Shown: positions 6,815 to 7,338 of the stretch, one piece after another
How the letters are laid out: every line of letters begins with the position of its first letter
How positions within the stretch are numbered: position 1 is the first letter of the stretch
Assembly (NCBI GenBank): GCA_964536375.1
Contig: CAZHXF010000073.1
Location: 1-7,338 of the forward strand
Direction of reading: 5' to 3'
Source: Desulfuromonas sp964536375
GTDB lineage: Bacteria > Desulfobacterota > Desulfuromonadia > Desulfuromonadales > Desulfuromonadaceae
Length of the DNA: 7,338 nt
The notes under the pieces: model-generated
Seen by the model: only the letters and a program-made list of their open reading frames with translations
Database searches by the model: none
Told to the model about the DNA's origin: nothing
Made by a program: the position numbers and the translations under genes

Positions 6815-6842
6815 GAAGCGCCAGCGAGTTTTAGCTGGCTTC
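6815..6842. other. Hairpin with GCCAGC/GCTGGC stem
   Basis: GCCAGC (6820-6825) pairs with GCTGGC (6834-6839) around an eight-base loop, and GAA (6815-6817) with TTC (6840-6842) after a two-base bulge. It may be the distal end of the leftward repeat element at 6862-6974. No T-run and no coding context accompany it. Confidence 0.4.
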
Positions 6843-6861
6843 TCGGTGTAAGCGATTGCAG

Positions 6862-6974
6862 AGAGGGAACCCGCTAGGGCAAGACAACAGTGGGTCATGT
6901 TTTGCATACTTTTGGATGATCCTAAAAGTATGGCGCAGCCAATTAAACATCGTCGGGCGCGTAACCCGGATTAC
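6862..6974 (-). repeat. Multi-hairpin repeat element, copy A (leftward)
   Basis: Read on the - strand it contains, in order: a G+C hairpin CGGG/CCCG (6968-6954), a long hairpin whose arms CATACTTTT and AAAAGTATG (6932-6905) form a 9-bp stem capped by GGA/TCC pairs, the sequence GCAAAA, then CCC/GGG (6879-6870) followed by TTCCC. Copy B at 7054-7140 on the + strand has the same order and related sequences, so the two are inverted, diverged copies. The first hairpin, preceded by GTAA on the - strand, also resembles the REP units at 11-96. No coding capacity is seen. Confidence 0.55.
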
Positions 6975-7053
6975 TTCTATAAATGATTGTTATTATCAGT
7001 ATTTATGAAACATGATCAAATTCTATATCCGCAAATCCTAAACACATTCAAGT

Positions 7054-7140
7054 TCGCGGGTTTCGTCCCGCAGACGACGTACTTTTTGCTAAGCCCCAAA
7101 AAGTACGCAAAAATGGCTTTTATACCCGTGCCCTCCGGGG
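7054..7140 (+). repeat. Multi-hairpin repeat element, copy B (rightward)
   Basis: The order is a hairpin GCGGG/CCCGC (7056-7060 with 7067-7071), GACGA, a perfect 11-bp stem CGTACTTTTTG/CAAAAAGTACG (7078-7088 with 7097-7107) around an eight-base loop, then CAAAAA and CCCTCCGGGG (7131-7140). From memory, hairpins with T-runs and A-runs in the arms, followed by CAAAAA and a CCC/GGG hairpin, form a family of dispersed intergenic repeats in beta- and gammaproteobacteria. That assignment is by recollection, not by search. The short open frame crossing it has no protein-like features. Confidence 0.55.
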
Positions 7141-7237
7141 GTCGCGATCTACCTACAATGTTTCGTTTTCCCTCTTACATATCATTGCGGTTTGGAGCCC
7201 TTTAGGTCTCCAAGTTGGTGGTGATTCGTTGCCATAG

Positions 7238-7338
7238 TATTGAGTATTTTGGCTGCGTGTGCTGATTAACTTTTTCCGTGGAACGTTGTGTCGCCGCTTG
7301 CGCTGATGGTGTAAAAAAGGGACAGGCACCTGCGGAGC
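7238..7338 (+). repeat. Direct repeat, copy 2, interrupted and cut by the window end
   Basis: Positions 7238-7266 match 6678-6706 with three mismatches. About 41 bases follow (7267-7307) that have no counterpart in copy 1 and end in GCTTGCGCTGAT, a near duplicate of the GCGTGTGCTGAT just before them. From 7296 to the window end the sequence equals 6695-6737 exactly for 43 bases. The hairpin core starting at 7317 is truncated by the window edge; its closing arm would lie just outside. Confidence 0.88.

Larger units (their letters stand above)
6516..7338. other. Gene-free, repeat-rich interval
   Basis: No open frame here has a believable start, ribosome site and protein-like composition together. 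The content is the mscS promoter and leader (6516-6614), a C-poor T/G-rich stretch (about 6581-6693), the direct repeats and their hairpins, and two inverted copies of a multi-hairpin element. Positions 6975-7053 are A+T-rich and show nothing recognisable, as do 7141-7237 apart from G+C-rich fragments that may still belong to copy B. Confidence 0.7.

Noticed and set aside
6811..6880. Possible tRNA or structured RNA gene suggested by GTTCGAA and nearby stems
   Set aside because: The stems do not form a cloverleaf, no acceptor stem or CCA end could be placed, and the hairpins fit dispersed repeats better.
6987..7205. + strand open frame of 72 codons in the repeat region
   Set aside because: It spans the multi-hairpin repeat copy B, has no ribosome site and no domain-like sequence.

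Overview
The window looks like chromosomal DNA of a Gram-negative, probably gammaproteobacterial, organism of moderate G+C. That placement is inferred from a MscS channel very close in sequence to the Escherichia coli protein, a NapH/YccM-like membrane ferredoxin, and a load of REP-like hairpin repeats. The species cannot be named from the sequence. No rRNA, tRNA, CRISPR array or transposase gene was seen.

Layout, left to right. Positions 11-96 hold two inverted REP-like hairpins. An apparent two-gene + strand operon follows: a 1250-residue fused HyuA-HyuB protein of the ATP-dependent 5-oxoprolinase family (123-3875), then, after only 4 bases, a polytopic membrane protein with two [4Fe-4S] clusters of the NapH/NosR type (3880-4872). 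A 148-base gap contains a 40-base imperfect inverted repeat and a well-formed promoter with a palindrome between its -35 and -10 boxes. That promoter should drive a type II toxin-antitoxin pair: a ribbon-helix-helix antitoxin (5021-5296) and a RelE/ParE-type toxin (5296-5628). A terminator hairpin embeds the toxin stop codon. Convergent to this, on the - strand, is mscS (5679-6515), with an almost consensus sigma-70 promoter at 6586-6614.

The last ~820 bases (6516-7338) contain no credible gene. They are dense in repeats: a 43-base exact direct repeat (6695-6737 and 7296-7338) carrying a symmetric hairpin, and, between the two copies, two diverged copies of another multi-hairpin element in opposite orientations (about 6862-6974 on - and 7054-7140 on +).

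Functionally the window combines glutathione-cycle or amide-ring hydrolysis (5-oxoproline to glutamate), a membrane electron-transfer protein of unknown partner, a toxin-antitoxin module and an osmotic safety valve. The most unusual points are the tight coupling of a 5-oxoprolinase with a membrane ferredoxin, the textbook-like operator placement in the toxin-antitoxin promoter, and the nested repeat architecture at the right end.
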